DNA of 64,000 bases from Dermacentor variabilis (taxonomy: Eukaryota; Arthropoda; Arachnida; Ixodida; Ixodidae), in the NCBI RefSeq assembly GCF_050947875.1, contig NC_134570.1, positions 204,331,250-204,395,249 on the forward strand, written 5' to 3'. Under the pieces are notes generated by a model that ran no database searches, was not told the origin of the DNA, and was given only the letters and a program-made list of their open reading frames with translations. The translations under genes were made by a program, and so were the position numbers. Positions 46,359-57,725 of the stretch are shown piece after piece (position 1 is the stretch's first letter; each line of letters opens with the position of its first letter).

Positions 46359-48515
46359 TACTTTACTTTGAAGTGAAATTGTATGTCTGAGTGACAAGAA
46401 GGGTCAAAAAGGGGAAATGAGCATGCTCATTTTTATTGATGACCTTATTATGCATTGAATATGCAATGACAATATTGTCTGTAAAAATCCATGCCAATCT
46501 ATGTCGTCATGTAAAGTGTGTGCTCAGGTAGAAGGCAGATAAAGAATATTGTTTGGGAGCTGCTGGCCATGTTCTTCTGCTGCCCTCTGATGCATGCAGC
46601 TGGAAATGTTTTGGAAGGGTGCTGGGGATTTTGCCGGTCGATTTGTGTACCTGCGCTCATGTTGAGTGCGCATTGGTTGTGCGTTTCGTGGATTGCGATT
46701 AATTATGAATGGTTTCTCCGGGGCAGCATGTCGTTCCCTCATCAACTACTGAGTGAGCAGGCCTGAGTGTGTTGTGTTATGCTAACAATGCGGCCGATAA
46801 GGGAACACTGAGTTCCGTCTGCGTATGCGGCTGCCTTAGAATTTTTTGTCGCGGATGTCTGCACTTGCACATCGCTTTTTGTGTTCCTTTTACACATTCA
46901 TTAAACATTTCAAATATTCAAGAAGCCTTCGAGAGCAGCATTCTATGTCGGATTTGCCAAAGTGGTGCATTTGCTTACATCGACGTCTGCAGCCACAAGT
47001 CGCTGTTAGCTTCGGATATTGTAGAAACAGCGCATCGCTGATGCTAAAGAACGTCAAAATGTAGCAAAACATACATATCTGCGCGTATGAACTGTGTTGT
47101 TCCACCCTGAGACAAATCAATATAAGTGGCTGAGCCACTGGCAGACACATATATTACGTGCTGTTATTTGATTCTCATTTTTGTTTTGGCTTATTTTGAG
47201 CTCGATTAATTATATATGCAAGTGAATGTGCTGCAGCTATTGCGTTGTCGGTTCGACGGCTGATCACATACTGTTCGGTCAAGCGATCATGGTCAGCATG
47301 CTGATTTTGTCGGTGCCGTCAACAAGAAAGCTTGTCGCACTACAAGAACTCGCGCCCGTCGGTTGCGGGGTTGTCGGCGTATTATAATCAAATAGTCTCA
47401 GCGACACAGTGCTGAATAGACGGCGAATCGTTGCAGTCAGTGTCTTGTTGGTCTCTTATCGACCCAGTGTTACTGCACCCTAAACGAGTACGTCAAGTCA
47501 GGCACGCGCTACCACCACCAGCAAGAGTGGCCCGACTCTGGAAGAAGACTGTGTCAGCAACGTGATGTTTTTGAGGTGTCGCCCAAGTGTAACGCAGGGG
47601 TTTATCGATAAATATGATAGCCTTCAACGCAAGGCAGCAACTATGTGGTTCATGATGCAGTCCGGACGAAGCACTGGCTGCTTTCTTTTTGAAGTGGAGT
47701 GGCAGTCTTACGCTATGCACGTTTTCGGTACCGCACCCACGTAGAGCTATAGACCAGTGGAGTACCAACGCGGTGCATGGCACAAGTGTTCACTGCAGTG
47801 AGCATCCGTTCACATTATTTCTTTTTGGGTGCTTTCTCCCAATATCTGGCTGCACGGCCGTGTGCGCATCCCTTCCAAAATGTTTCACAACTAATCTGCT
47901 GGGGCAGGATGCGTGCGCCGTCGCACCTTGAAAGAGGCGGATTGGCCTCTGCTCTTTGTACCATTGGCTCACAAAACTAAATTTGCTTCTCCCTCAACCA
48001 TCACTTTTTAAATACTGTTGCAGTAGAACGCTCCTTTTGAAGCTGCCCATGCAATGTGAAACTTTCCTAGTGGTGCCTTGTGAAGGGCACTTTTGAGAAA
48101 AATCTGGATGTTTGTGGTACAATTCTTCGATTCTTTTCGTTGTTACTGGATACACCAACTCGTCTCTCCTGATGATAACACATTTGCCACCTGAGGTCAA
48201 TCACAAAGCATGAAAATTGGCCCTGAGTAGAGTCTGATTTGCAGTCTTTTTATGCTGACTTTGTTTTCCATTTTGTTCTTGCACACTAACACAATGTGTG
48301 CTGAGCTCACCATTGAAGTGGCACCAACGAATGATGCCATTGGCCTTCCAAGTTTACACTATGAATGATGTCCTTTGCTTGCTCCTTTGAGAAAGATTTT
48401 AAAGAACAAACAGGGGAGGGTATGTGAGTTGTCGTGATGCAATGCTTAAAGCTTGTAAAACTCCTTGAGTCAGTCTTGCCATCTTGCCAAGCATTTGCTA
48501 CCTCTTTTTGTGCAG
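46359..48515. other. Intronic stretch without recognised gene
   Basis: This is 2.1 kb of unique-looking sequence in the intron between GCN1 exons H and I. It has only short open frames with no known motifs and no paired ends. Confidence 0.5.
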
Positions 48516-48609
48516 TGTTGTTGAGGCCACATCTGAGTCAAAGAACATCAAGCGTGAGAGCAAGGTGTACTCATACAAGGAGCAAATGGAGGAGATTGAG
48601 TTGAAGAAG
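48516..48609 (+). CDS. GCN1: GCN1 internal exon I
   Basis: Acceptor TTGTGCAG|T and donor AAGAAG|GTGAGA bound 94 nt, phase 2 to phase 0. The peptide includes NIKRESKVYSYKEQMEEIEL. KRE.K.YS(Y/F)KEQ..E.EL is a signature of the charged helical linker that follows the TPEG segment in GCN1. It fuses in phase with exon J into one long helix. Confidence 0.95.
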
Positions 48610-49420
48610 GTGAGAAGGAGCCCATATTTCCTCTTTTCTTATAGCACCCATGTCTTGCAAGTGTGCGTGCATGTATAGGTTTGCGTCTAACCAATGTTTG
48701 GGCACATTGGGGGGGACATGAAGAGACTAGCTAAGACCGATCTGCATGCAGAACTATTTGTGCTGCCTGTGTTTCAGTTAAAATTAAGTCGGACTGTAGT
48801 TGAGTGTTTCATGGCCTGTGTCTTGCATGCACCAAAGGGTCACCATGAGAATTCTGCCAGTAGATCTCTGTTGGCAAACACAATACACCAAAAGAATGAG
48901 TGAATCATCCGGTGAGGCATCTCGGACAACCTGACTGAGCAAAGGTGCTTTCTTTACTTATTTTTGGTGAAACTACTAAGAGAACCACTATAGGTGTTCA
49001 ACTGGGCTCGGGAAATTGGCTTCCTTCAGCAGACAGCAGAACAACATCACTACCACCATTTTTCTCAGTAATGGTGGACTGGGTGTGGCTTGGAAAACTT
49101 CTAACAGGTAGTTATGCTGCTTGAGCAAAATGTGCTTCGCTTTAAGCTCCCTGTGCTAATAGAACACACTCGCTCCACAGTGGTGGCTCAGTACGTATTC
49201 TGCTGCTGCGTCTGAGTATCAATTCTCAGTTGGGGTGGCCAAATTCTGATTGCGGCAGAAATGAAAAATGCTTGTGTACTAAGATTTGAGTGCACGTCCA
49301 ATGAATGTTGGGCCACAGAGGAGAGTTGTGATGTCTCTCCTTCCAAATGCCAGAATGTGCTCGTGTTGCTCAGATGTGTCGTCATCAGATCGTTACTCAT
49401 ACCTGTTGGTGGGTGTGCAG
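48610..49420. other. Short GCN1 intron (811 bp)
   Basis: No transposon ends are recognised. It is one of only two introns here shorter than 1 kb. Confidence 0.6.
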
Positions 49421-49537
49421 GAGCTGGAGGCCAAGAAGAAGACCAAGGTGCAGGAGCCTGAGCTCACCAAGAAGCAGAAGGAAGTGATGGAAGCCCAGCT
49501 GCAGAAGGAGCATGCCGTGCGCCTGCGTATACGCAAG
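49421..49537 (+). CDS. GCN1: GCN1 internal exon J (last exon found)
   Basis: Acceptor GGTGTGCAG|GAG and donor CGCAAG|GTACTG bound 117 nt (39 codons), phase 0 on both sides. The peptide has ELEAKKKTKVQEPELTKKQK then EVMEAQLQKEHAVRLRIRK, a Lys/Glu-rich coiled segment typical of GCN1 (LT.KQ.E...AQL..E..VR.R). No downstream GCN1 exon was recognised in the remaining 14.4 kb. Confidence 0.95.
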
Positions 49538-49564
49538 GTACTGCACTTGTGTACCCACGGCCAG

Positions 49565-49886
49565 AAATAGTCAAGCTCGTTTATAATGATCCCAGATATA
49601 ACGCTTTTTCTGTTGAGGTGGCCTCATTTCACTGCATTTGCAATTTTCTTACTCTGCTCATTCAAACTGAGTCCAGATATAGCGAACATTTTCGAAAGCG
49701 CTATACATTTAAAATGAACACTTAAAGCCCGGCCGTGGCAAAAGGAGGGTGCACACAAAGGGCTGAAGCATGCGAGTGCGATCAAAGTGGCCTCACGGAA
49801 GCCTCCCCCCCCCCCCCCACCAAGTCTCACTGGGGAGAGGAGTGAGCAACGCTTTCAGAAGCCGCGACAAAAGTAACTCGTTTTCA
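49565..49886. other. Degenerate Tigger-like end plus C run
   Basis: AGTCAAGCTCGTTTATAATG with AGATATAACGC near 49,571 resembles Tigger ends (ATAACGA-type repeats). A run of about 15 C lies at 49,805-49,819. Confidence 0.35.
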
Positions 49887-50150
49887 TGATCATCATCAGC
49901 CTGGCTATGCCCACTGCAGGGCAAAGGCCTCTTCTATACTTCGCCAACTGCCCCGGTCATATGCTAATTGTGGCCAAGTTGTCCCTACAAACTTCTTAAT
50001 CTCATCCGCCCACGTAACTGCGGCTCTCTGCTACGCTTCCCTTCCCTTGGAATGCAGTCCGTAGCCCTTAATGACCATCGGTTATCTTCCCTCCTCATTA
50101 CATTTCCTGTCCATGCCTATTTATTTTTCTTGATTTCAACTAAGATGTCA

Positions 50151-50693
50151 TTAACTCGTGTTCGTTCCCTCACCCAATCTGCTCTTATCCCTTAACGTTA
50201 CACCCATCATTCTTCTTTCCATAGCTCGTTGTGTAGTCCTCAATTTAAGTAGAACCCTTTTCGTAAGCCTCCAGGTTTCTGCCCCATATGTGAGTACTGG
50301 TAACACACAGCTGTTATACACTTTTCTCTTGAGGGATAACGGCAACCGGCTGTTCGTGATTTGAGAATGCCTGCCAAACGCACCCCAGCCCATTCTTATT
50401 CTTCTGGTTATTTCAGTCTCATGATCCGGATCCGTGGTCACTACCTGCCCTAAGTAGATGTATTCCCTTACCACTTCCAGTGCCCCGCTACCTATCGTAA
50501 ACTGCTGTTCTCTTCCGAGGCTGTTAAACATTATTTTAGTTTTCTGCAGATTAATTTTCAGACCCACCCTTCTGCTTTGCCTCTCCAGGTCAGTGAGCAT
50601 GCCTTGCAATTGGTCCCCTGAGTTACTAAGCAAGGCAATATCATCAGCGAATCGCAAGTTACCAAGGTATTCTCCATTAACTCTTATCCCCAT
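50151..50693 (-). pseudogene. RTE RT palm/thumb (copy C, 3' block)
   Basis: LRFADDIALLSNSGDQLQGM (FADD at about 50,651-50,640), RRVGLKINLQKTKIMFNS, EYIYLGQVVTTDPDHETEI, NSCVLPVLTYGAETW follow in one 180-codon frame. The C-terminal part (49,890-50,150) is frame-shifted. Confidence 0.88.
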
Positions 50694-50829
50694 TTCTTCC
50701 TAATCCAGGTCTCTGAATACCTCCTGTAAACACGCTGTGAATAGCTTTGGAGAGATTATATCTCCCTGCCTGATTCTTTATTGTGATTTTGTTGCTTTCT
50801 TTCTGGAGGACTACAGTGGCTGTGGAGCC

Positions 50830-52034
50830 CAATGTTACTAGACTAGCTTCAGTTTTCAGACTCGGCGCAGTTGCGCGGAACCGCCACCCGCCCGCACCTT
50901 CGTGGCTCTGCACTCGCGTCGAGCTTCATTTCCTCACTAGCCGGGAACGCGTGCGGGCCGGACTAAGCACGCGGTGCAGCCTTGGTGTTTTCTGTGGTTC
51001 GTTGTTGACGGCGAATTTCAGCAAGCATGTCATCCGCGAAACTTTAGCCTTTGCCTTCTTCCGAGTTTGTTAAGAATATCAGCAGACGATGCCGACTTGC
51101 TGCGTACCTGGCTGCATAAGCGGCTATCGAAACGATGTCGACAGTTCTGCGCACCACTTTTTCTGTGATCCCAGCAATGCGACACTTCGCTCGATGTGGA
51201 ACAGAGCGATTCCTCATGCCAACCGGGAAGTCTCTGCGAAATCCAAGGCGTTTGATTTACACTTTCATGAGCAGGACATAACAAAGTGTTATGTGCATGT
51301 TATCAACGGACAGAGGGTTGAGGGGCCACAATGCAAGTGGACACTTGCCGAGCGTGCGGTGCCGATAGTGTTCCGGAACCTTCCCTCGTAGCTGTCGAAG
51401 CTGCTGGAAAAATAACGCAAATGAAGAGAGCAGAACACTAAAAAAGCGGTTGGCCTCACCTTGTCACATTCAAGTGGGGGACAATGTGAAGACGCACAAG
51501 AAGCGCCGGTCGTTTATAGCCAAGGTTCCATCTTGAAACTTATTTTTGTGGATAATAAATTTGGTCTCGCTAGCTCGCCTAAAACTGCCTCATACCAAAG
51601 TGTTAGTTAAGCAAGTAAAAGCAGTGAGAAAACATGCCAAGCTGCTCTAGGTGAGAAGTAAATTGCCCAAAACGTTAAGACGACAGGAATAAACACACGA
51701 CATTTAGAAACGCACTTTCTGCGCTTCGCTGTATGCGTTTCTTCCTTTCGTGCAGTTTACCCTTCTTTCAGCATGAACCATCTAGCCCGATAAATCTTAT
51801 TGCTGTAGGTGGATACCGCTTTCTCATGGTATCACTAATTCGGACTTGAGAGAACGCCAGCGAGCTTAAAACGCGCAAACTACCCGTCAGCATGAGCTCA
51901 AGGCTGCGGCGAGGCATCTGCAGTGGAGCTTGATGGAACGGTGCTGCCATCTGTCGGCGGTCACAGAAGTGGCGACAGCTGCTGTACGCGCGCAGGCGGA
52001 GAGTTTTACAACTGAAGCTAGTCTAGTAACGTTG
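50830..52034 (+). mobile_element. P-superfamily-like non-autonomous element (THAP-encoding)
   Basis: The ends are 25-bp inverted repeats starting CAA(T/C)GTTACTAGACTAGC with one mismatch. GTGGAGCC occurs immediately outside both ends (50,822-50,829 and 52,035-52,042), an 8-bp target duplication, and other RTE copies have this sequence once. Eight-bp duplications, TIRs of this length and a THAP-encoding ORF fit the P-element superfamily. At 1,205 bp it has no room for a full transposase. Confidence 0.82.
51089..51391 (+). CDS. THAP-domain protein (100 aa) of the P-like element
   Basis: MPTCCVPGCISGYRN at the N-terminus gives the first zinc ligands, HHFFCDPSNATLRSMWNRAI the central PxD..LR..W..A segment, FDLHFHEQDI the HF module, and AVPIVF the closing AVP..F motif of THAP domains, which bind the ends of P-type transposons. 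The third ligand of the C2CH set is changed: where a V-C-x-x-H-F is expected the sequence is A-F-D-L-H-F. Zinc binding may therefore be impaired. The ORF ends after the THAP domain. Confidence 0.75.
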   Translation: MPTCCVPGCISGYRNDVDSSAHHFFCDPSNATLRSMWNRAIPHANREVSAKSKAFDLHFHEQDITKCYVHVINGQRVEGPQCKWTLAERAVPIVFRNLPS

Positions 52035-52042
52035 GTGGAGCC

Positions 52043-52160
52043 ACTATAGATATCTTTCAGTATTTTTACATATGGCTCGTCTACACTCCGATTCCGTAAT
52101 ACCTGCATGACTGCTGAAGTTTCGACTGAATCAAACGCTTTCTCATAATCAATGAAAGGT
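52043..52160 (-). pseudogene. RTE RT palm fragment (copy C, middle block)
   Basis: The minus strand reads PFIDYEKAFDSVETSAVMQV, then RNRSVDEPYVKILKDIYSGS. FIDYEKAFD is the RT motif A of RTE elements. It is bounded by the P-like element and the pogo element. Confidence 0.85.
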
Positions 52161-52611
52161 ACCATATTTACACGATTGTAAGTCGACCACATTTTTAAAA
52201 TTTGAAAACCTGAAGTGGGGGTTCGACTTGCAATCGAAACCAAAACATGGCACCGCCAAAAAAGTAAAACCAACGGGAGCTACAACGTAGTTACAATTTT
52301 ATGTTTTCTCTATGGCCCTACCATAGCATTTCGCTATCCTGCACGTTTGTTTGCTTTTCGAAAGGGTTTTCAACATTTTTGAGAGTTTTACAGTGCACGC
52401 ACGTATGGGGGAGGGGAGTCAATAGTTGATGGAAGCGCCGCTGTTCCCTTTTGCGGCGGCACCCTCAAAACAGTGGCGGTAGCGGCTAGTATGGCGGGTT
52501 TCTCTTTCCCTGTTGCACTTAGCTTTCTCTATAGTTTGACGAAAGGCATTGGTTTGACGCATTCCACTTGACTGCTGGCTACATGCTACTTCTATGCTTC
52601 CTCAGTCGTCA

Positions 52612-52775
52612 TGAGCCCTCCAGGCCCACTAATCGTTTGGCACTCGTTCACAGCAGCGTTCAAGAGGGCTGCCGTCCTTTACGCCGAAGAAGGAAATCAC
52701 TGCGCAGCGGGCCGCAAGTTCAATGTTTTTGAACGGGTGGTGCGAGAGTGGCGACTGCAGCGAAGCGAAATTTTC
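52612..52775 (+). pseudogene. pogo transposase N-terminus
   Basis: FTAAFKRAAVLYAEEGNHCA, AGRKFNVFERVVREWRLQR, SEIF is a Brinker-type DNA-binding domain, equivalent to that at 42.5 kb. The LINE interrupts it immediately afterwards. Confidence 0.8.
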
Positions 52776-53028
52776 ACCTGATGGGAGAGATACTTGGGAG
52801 GAACACGATAAGCTAAGTCGTAAACTCACCGCACAGATTAGAAACTCTAACAATCGCTTTGAGGCCTTGAAAAACGCATGTATGCCGTAGAAGCCAAGCT
52901 TGAGTCCCTCACTACTATCGTTCATAGCCTCAGTGCCCATACAAATGCTAAATTTAACCAGGATGACGCGTGACTTAGCCAAATTGATGAGCGATTCAAT
53001 CAAATTATAGAAAGACTCGATCGACTGC

Positions 53029-54174
53029 ATGGCCGCATCCCCTAAGCGCTCCAACCTAGTTGTGTGGCAGTGGAATTGTAGGGGCTTTTCGAAAAAGAAG
53101 GCCAGTCTGCAACAATACATAGCCAATCTCACACAACCGCCCGCAGTCATTGCTTTACAAGAAACGAATGGTTACGTTAAATTCCCCGGATACAACACAT
53201 TCCAATGCAAAAGATGCGAACATCCCAATACCGCGATCCTAGCACAGAAACATTTGACTGTTACTTGCTCCCATTTTTAGAATATCGACATCGATCATGA
53301 CTTCGTAGAAATACTTCCTAAATAGACCAGGTCAGCTCCTATTTACATCCTTAACGTTTACGGCAGTCCCAGCTCTAAACACCACCGTTTTACTACCGTT
53401 TTTGCTCGTGCTAAACAGGAAGCTCGAAGAAACCCGCTCCTCATTGTTGGCGATTTTAACTCTCCAAATCAACTATGGGGTCACACTACTTCCACACCTA
53501 AAGGACGAGCTTTATGGACCCACATTCAGGATCATCAATTCACCCTCCACAATGACTTCGACACACCCACTCGCTTAGGAAATAGTGTCTCCATAGATAC
53601 ATCACCAGATCTCATCCTCACCTCTCGGGTTAACTTAACTGAATGGGAAAACCTTCAAATCAATTTTGGTAGCGATCACTACGTCATACAGATTTCTGTT
53701 ACTTTCTCTCACAAGCCCTTTCACACTCTGCCTCCCAAACTTACGGATTGGGACGAATTTCGGAAGACTTGCGCAAATAACGCCCCCAATTCCATTCTTG
53801 ATCTACAGCAATGGATTAGTCAACTCCGAACGGACGTTGACAATCATACTACAACTATGCCACCTGATGCTCATTTTCAAACAGCTGATGCCAAACTATT
53901 ACACATGTGGCAAGTGAAGGAATCACTATTGAAGCGGTGGAAAAGACGCCGCCATAACCGCAGGCTTCGCATCCGTGTAGCTAGACTTGACGATGACATA
54001 CAAGCATATGCGACCCAACTAGTTAATCAACAATGGGGCCAAGTATGTGAGAGCATGCATGGTAATCTCGGTAGTAAAAAGACTTGGCAACTGCTGAGAC
54101 ATTTGCTTGATCCCTCGACCTCACGCGTGCAACAGTCACTACATCACTCAATTATTGCACAAACACAAGGATAA
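53029..54174 (+). pseudogene. LINE endonuclease domain
   Basis: VVWQWNCRGFSKKKASLQQY, PAVIALQETNGYVKFPGYNT, YILNVYGSPSS, PLLIVGDFNSPNQLWG and FGSDHYVIQI are the conserved boxes of an APE-type endonuclease. Stops at 53,278 and about 53,324 break the frame. The region after 53,750 is the EN-RT linker. Confidence 0.85.
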
Positions 54175-55229
54175 TATTCCCCATCTTTTTCAGGAGCTTG
54201 CCCGATTACACCTCCCTCCTACCACAACTCATGAGAATTCAGATTATACAGGCGAGGTTAATGAACTTCTCGACGCCCCAATTACGGAGGCAGAAGTTCG
54301 AAATGCCTTAGCTTCCCTTAAAACTACATCTGCTCCCGGTATAGATAATGTAAATAATAAATTACTTCGAAATCTGCACGACAAATCAATCTCTGCCCTC
54401 ACAGAATACTATAACCATTACTTCGATAATAGCTCTCTTCCGAGCTCATGGAAAACTGCTAAAGTAATCTTTATTCCCAAACCCAATAAGCCCTATGACA
54501 TAGGTAATCTTAGACCTATTTCCCTCACGTCATGCTTGGGCAAAACGCTCGAACATGTCATGCTTGATCGCTTCAATAAATACGCGGAAGACAATCAGTT
54601 ATTCCCGCCGAAGATAATTGGCTTTCGCCAGTTGCTTTCTTGCCAGGATGCCATCAAGCATGACCTTCTCACTCCTACGTTTAGTAAAGACACCCAAGCC
54701 ATCTTAGGACTCGACCTTCGTGGTGCATTCAACAACATAGATCATGGATCTATCTTTCGTGAATTGAATGTTATTAACTGTGGTAGAAAAATGCATGACT
54801 GCATCCTCGAATTTCTTACCAACCGGACAGCTGTCATAAGTCTCAATGATCAAACTTCGCCCCCAATCACCCTAGGTAGCTTTGGCACTCCTCAGGGATC
54901 TGTGCTCTTGCCGTTTCTATTTAACCTAGCTATGAGGTCTATTGCCGGGAAGCTAGCATAAATACCGGATCTCCAATATTCTTTATATGCAGACGACATT
55001 ACCCTATGGATCAAGGGTGGCTCGGGTGGCTACCTTGCAAGAGGCTGCATATGCAGTGGCTACTAGAGCCGGGTTCATGAACCTTGAGTGCTCGCCCACC
55101 AAATCTGAGCTGTTACTTCTATCCGCAAATAAATGCGTTACACCGAACATTCAGATTAACATTAACGGGAAGCAAGTTCCCGTAAAAGACAAAATCCGTG
55201 TACTTGGCATGCACATTCAGTCTAATTGA
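54107..55229 (+). pseudogene. LINE reverse transcriptase
   Basis: APGIDNVNNKLLRNL, SWKTAKVIFIPKPNKPYDIG, LRPISLTSCLGKTLEHVML, FSKDTQAILGLDLRGAFNNI, FGTPQGSVLLPFLFNLAM are RT motifs 1 to B. A TAA at about 54,959 precedes the catalytic YADD (54,986-54,997), and a frameshift follows; LECSPTKSELLLLS is motif D/E. Confidence 0.88.
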
Positions 55230-55331
55230 CTCAATACGTGTACCCTTCAAACGGTTACTGCCAGCGTAGGTCATACCACACGGCTAATAGGAAGGGTGTA
55301 CTATAAGCACAGAGGTCTCCGCGAGGCATAA

Positions 55332-56222
55332 TTGCTAAGACTGGTACAGGCGTTTTCTGTCAGTAAAATGACATTCTCCCTACCCTATGTCCACTTAACT
55401 AGGGCCGAGGAAGATAAAGTTAATTCACTGATACGCAGACTCTACAAGTTTGCCCTTGGAGTGCCAAGTAGAGCTTCTACTGAGAGACTTTTGGCTACAG
55501 GTACCTTGAATACTTTTAGTGAGCTCGCAGAAGCCCACCTGACCGCTCAATACCAGCGCTTATCGAACACCCACACTGGTAGGCACATCCTAAACTCCCT
55601 AAGTATTGTCCCAGCACCTATGACCAATGAGAAATTCAGTATTCTGCACTCTATACATGAGCACTTTCATATCCCTCCTCTCCCTAAGAATATGCACGCT
55701 GTTCATCACGAACATAGAAGGCAACAACGAGCTAAAGCCCTGCAGAAAAAGTTATTTAACTACAAAGACGTGCTCTATGTCGATGCCGCAGAGTATCTGT
55801 GTGGACACAAATTCGCCATGTCAGTCGTTGACTCCACTGGCAGTATTGCGACAGGAGCATCCATTATAGCCTCTTCTTCGGAGGAGGCAGAGGAGGCGGT
55901 GGTGGCACTCGCCGCAACAATACCAAATTACTCTGTCATAGTAAGTGACTTCAAAACTGCCATACACAACTTCGGAGCGGGTAGGGTTTGCAGGACAGCC
56001 CTAGCCATTCTATCTCGCAATCTGCCAGCCCAACTTCTGAGTTTAATCTGGACACCTGCTCATGCAGGCCTAATCGCCAATGAAGCGGCCCACCTGAGTG
56101 CTCAAGCTTTCACGAACCGAGCACAAGCAGGGATGGTTCAGACGCCAATAATCTCCCTCCAGCATTCACCTCCAAAGACAGATTACTTCCACACCACGAC
56201 ATTTGCGGGCATTACCGCCTAG
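55332..56222 (+). pseudogene. LINE RNase H domain (open 296 codons)
   Basis: VLYVDAAEYL (first Asp), EEAEEAVVALAATI (Glu), SVIVSDFKTAI (Asp) and SLIWTPAHAGLIANEAAHLS (His/Asn-Glu box) match the RNase H fold. The upstream part is the RT thumb (RLVQAFSVSKMTFSLPYVHL). Confidence 0.88.
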
Positions 56223-56245
56223 GTCGCCTAACCCTCCCTCCTTTA

Positions 56246-56557
56246 ATGATTCGGTCGTCACGCATACACGAGGTACTATGGCGTAAACTACAGACTCGCA
56301 CTTTTCTATCTCCTGCCTTACTTCACAAAATTCACCCGGGAATATACCCTAATTCAGCCTGCAAGTTTTGTCCTGCCAGCAGAGCGGACCTTAACCACAT
56401 TATGTGGCAATGCAAGAACCGCTCCCCTCCTCCTAACCTTTGTAGAGCTTTAAGTAGTAGGGAGCTGTGGGAGGCTGCCATGCGCAGCTACAACCCCGAA
56501 CTTCAGGAAGCTATCCTGAGGTGGGCTGAGGTGGTAGAGGAGGCCTACCGCGAGTAG
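56246..56557 (+). pseudogene. LINE C-terminal zinc-finger region
   Basis: In a different frame from RNase H, HPGIYPNSACKFCPASRADL then NHIMWQCKNR gives C-x2-C...H-x4-C, the knuckle found after RNase H in I-type LINEs. It ends with a TAG at about 56,555. Confidence 0.8.
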
Positions 56558-56799
56558 GATAACCTCCCTCGCCTTCTTCCCGCACCTCCTTTTCCTTTAA
56601 GATGGGATAAATAAAGTTGTCTCTCCCTCTCTCTCTCACCTGTGTTGGCAAGTGAAAAATTTCCCACGTGCCGAAGTCTGGACGCTTTCCGGAGCTGTAG
56701 GCTAAGCTTGCAGCGTACGTCGCTGAAAGGAGTGATCAGTCCCTGCCAGTGAAGTGCGACATGGTCATGAAACAAGCCTGGACCTTCGCCTTTTAAGGA

Positions 56800-57034
56800 C
56801 CCGTTTCGCCGTGAGTACGAGTGGCTGGCGGCAGAAGACCGCGAAATTACGCCAACCGGACCTGTAAAAAGAGCCTCCCTGATGGCTGTGTGTAGTTGGG
56901 TGCATTCAGCGTGGGCTGCTGTTCCACAAGATGTCGTGGTGCGGTCGCTTGCCAAATGTGGAATTTCGCTGGACGACGACGTGCTGTGGGACCGTAGCAG
57001 CGATGACTATGGAAGCACTAGTGAAGACAAGTAG
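56800..57034 (+). pseudogene. pogo transposase C-terminus
   Basis: DPFRREYEWLAAEDREITPT, then WVHSAWAAVPQDVVVRSLAK, CGISLDDDVLWD is the C-terminal region after the DDE core of pogo-type transposases (W...A W..V....V..SF..CGI). It pairs with the N-terminal piece at 52.6 kb; the catalytic centre is absent. Confidence 0.75.
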
Positions 57035-57179
57035 TCCAGTGACCATGTCAGCTACTAATAAATTTTTGTTATCGAATGCGCCCTCGGGTATACTCATTTT
57101 CTTTTTTTCCAGTCACGTGATACGGGGGGTCGACTTACAATCGTGTAAATACGGTATATATAAGGGTTGGTTATATTCC

Positions 57180-57725
57180 GCACATTTCTCTATCACCTGA
57201 TTGATAGTGTGAATATGGTGCATTGTTGAGTAGCCTTTACGAAATCCGGCCTGGAACTTTGGTTGACAGAAGTCTAAGGTGTTCCTGTTGTATTTGCAAT
57301 TACTTTAGCAAATACTTTGTAGGCAATGGACAGTAAGTTGATCGGTCTATAATTGTTTATATCTTTGGCGTCTCTTTCCTGATGGATTAAGATTATGTTG
57401 GCGTTCTTCCAAGATTCCGGTACGCTCAAGGTCATGAGGCATTGCGTATACAGGGTGGCCAGTTTCTCTAGAACAATCTGCCCACCATCCTTCAATCAAT
57501 CTGCTGTTACCTGATTCGCCTGAGCTGCCTTCCCCCTTTGCATAGCTTTCAAGGCTTTCTTTACTTCTTCCGGCGTTACTTGTGGGATGTCCAATTCCTC
57601 TAGACCATTCCCTCTTCCATTATCGTCGTGGGTGCCACTGGTACTGATAAATCTCTCTAGAACTCCTCAGCCACTTGAGCTATCTCATCCATATTATTAA
57701 TGATATTGCCGGGTTTGTCTATTTA
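57180..57725 (-). pseudogene. RTE RT fingers (copy C, 5' block)
   Basis: DGGQIVLEKLATLYTQCLMT, VPESWKNANIILIHQERDAK, DINNYRPINLLSIAYKVFAK are the N-terminal RT motifs of RTE elements. The upstream linker extends to about 57,725 with stops. Confidence 0.85.

Larger units (their letters stand above)
52781..56635 (+). mobile_element. I-like non-LTR retrotransposon (EN-RT-RNase H)
   Basis: The order on the + strand is a coiled-coil ORF1 tail (RMYAVEAKLESLTTIVHSLS, 52,880-53,010), endonuclease, RT, RNase H, a C-terminal CCHC-type finger, and a 3' end of AATAAAGTTG plus a CT-rich tail. TCACCTG at 52,774-52,780 and 56,636-56,642 may be its target duplication. An RNase H after RT points to the I group of LINEs. 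Confidence 0.85.
52162..57154 (+). mobile_element. pogo-like (Brinker-type) element with nested LINE
   Basis: TA|CCATATTTACACGATTGTAA at the left and the complement of a right end starting TA|CCGTATTTACACGATTGT form TIRs of over 25 bp, with GTCGACC continuing on both sides. TA flanks lie within RTE sequence. About 1.1 kb remains after removal of the LINE at 52,781-56,635. Confidence 0.85.
49887..57725 (-). mobile_element. RTE-clade LINE copy C, carrying two nested transposons
   Basis: The 3' end has the ATCATCATCAGCCTGGCTAT tail. RTE coding blocks occur at 50,151-50,770, 52,043-52,160 and 57,180-57,725 (minus). They are interrupted by a P-like element (50,830-52,034) and a pogo element (52,162-57,154), each with its own target duplication. 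Removing both restores the order linker, RT fingers, palm, FADD and C-terminal region. Confidence 0.88.

Noticed and set aside
52629..53150. A 173-codon minus-strand ORF
   Set aside because: It runs antisense through the pogo N-terminus and LINE ORF1, both of which have recognisable + strand motifs.
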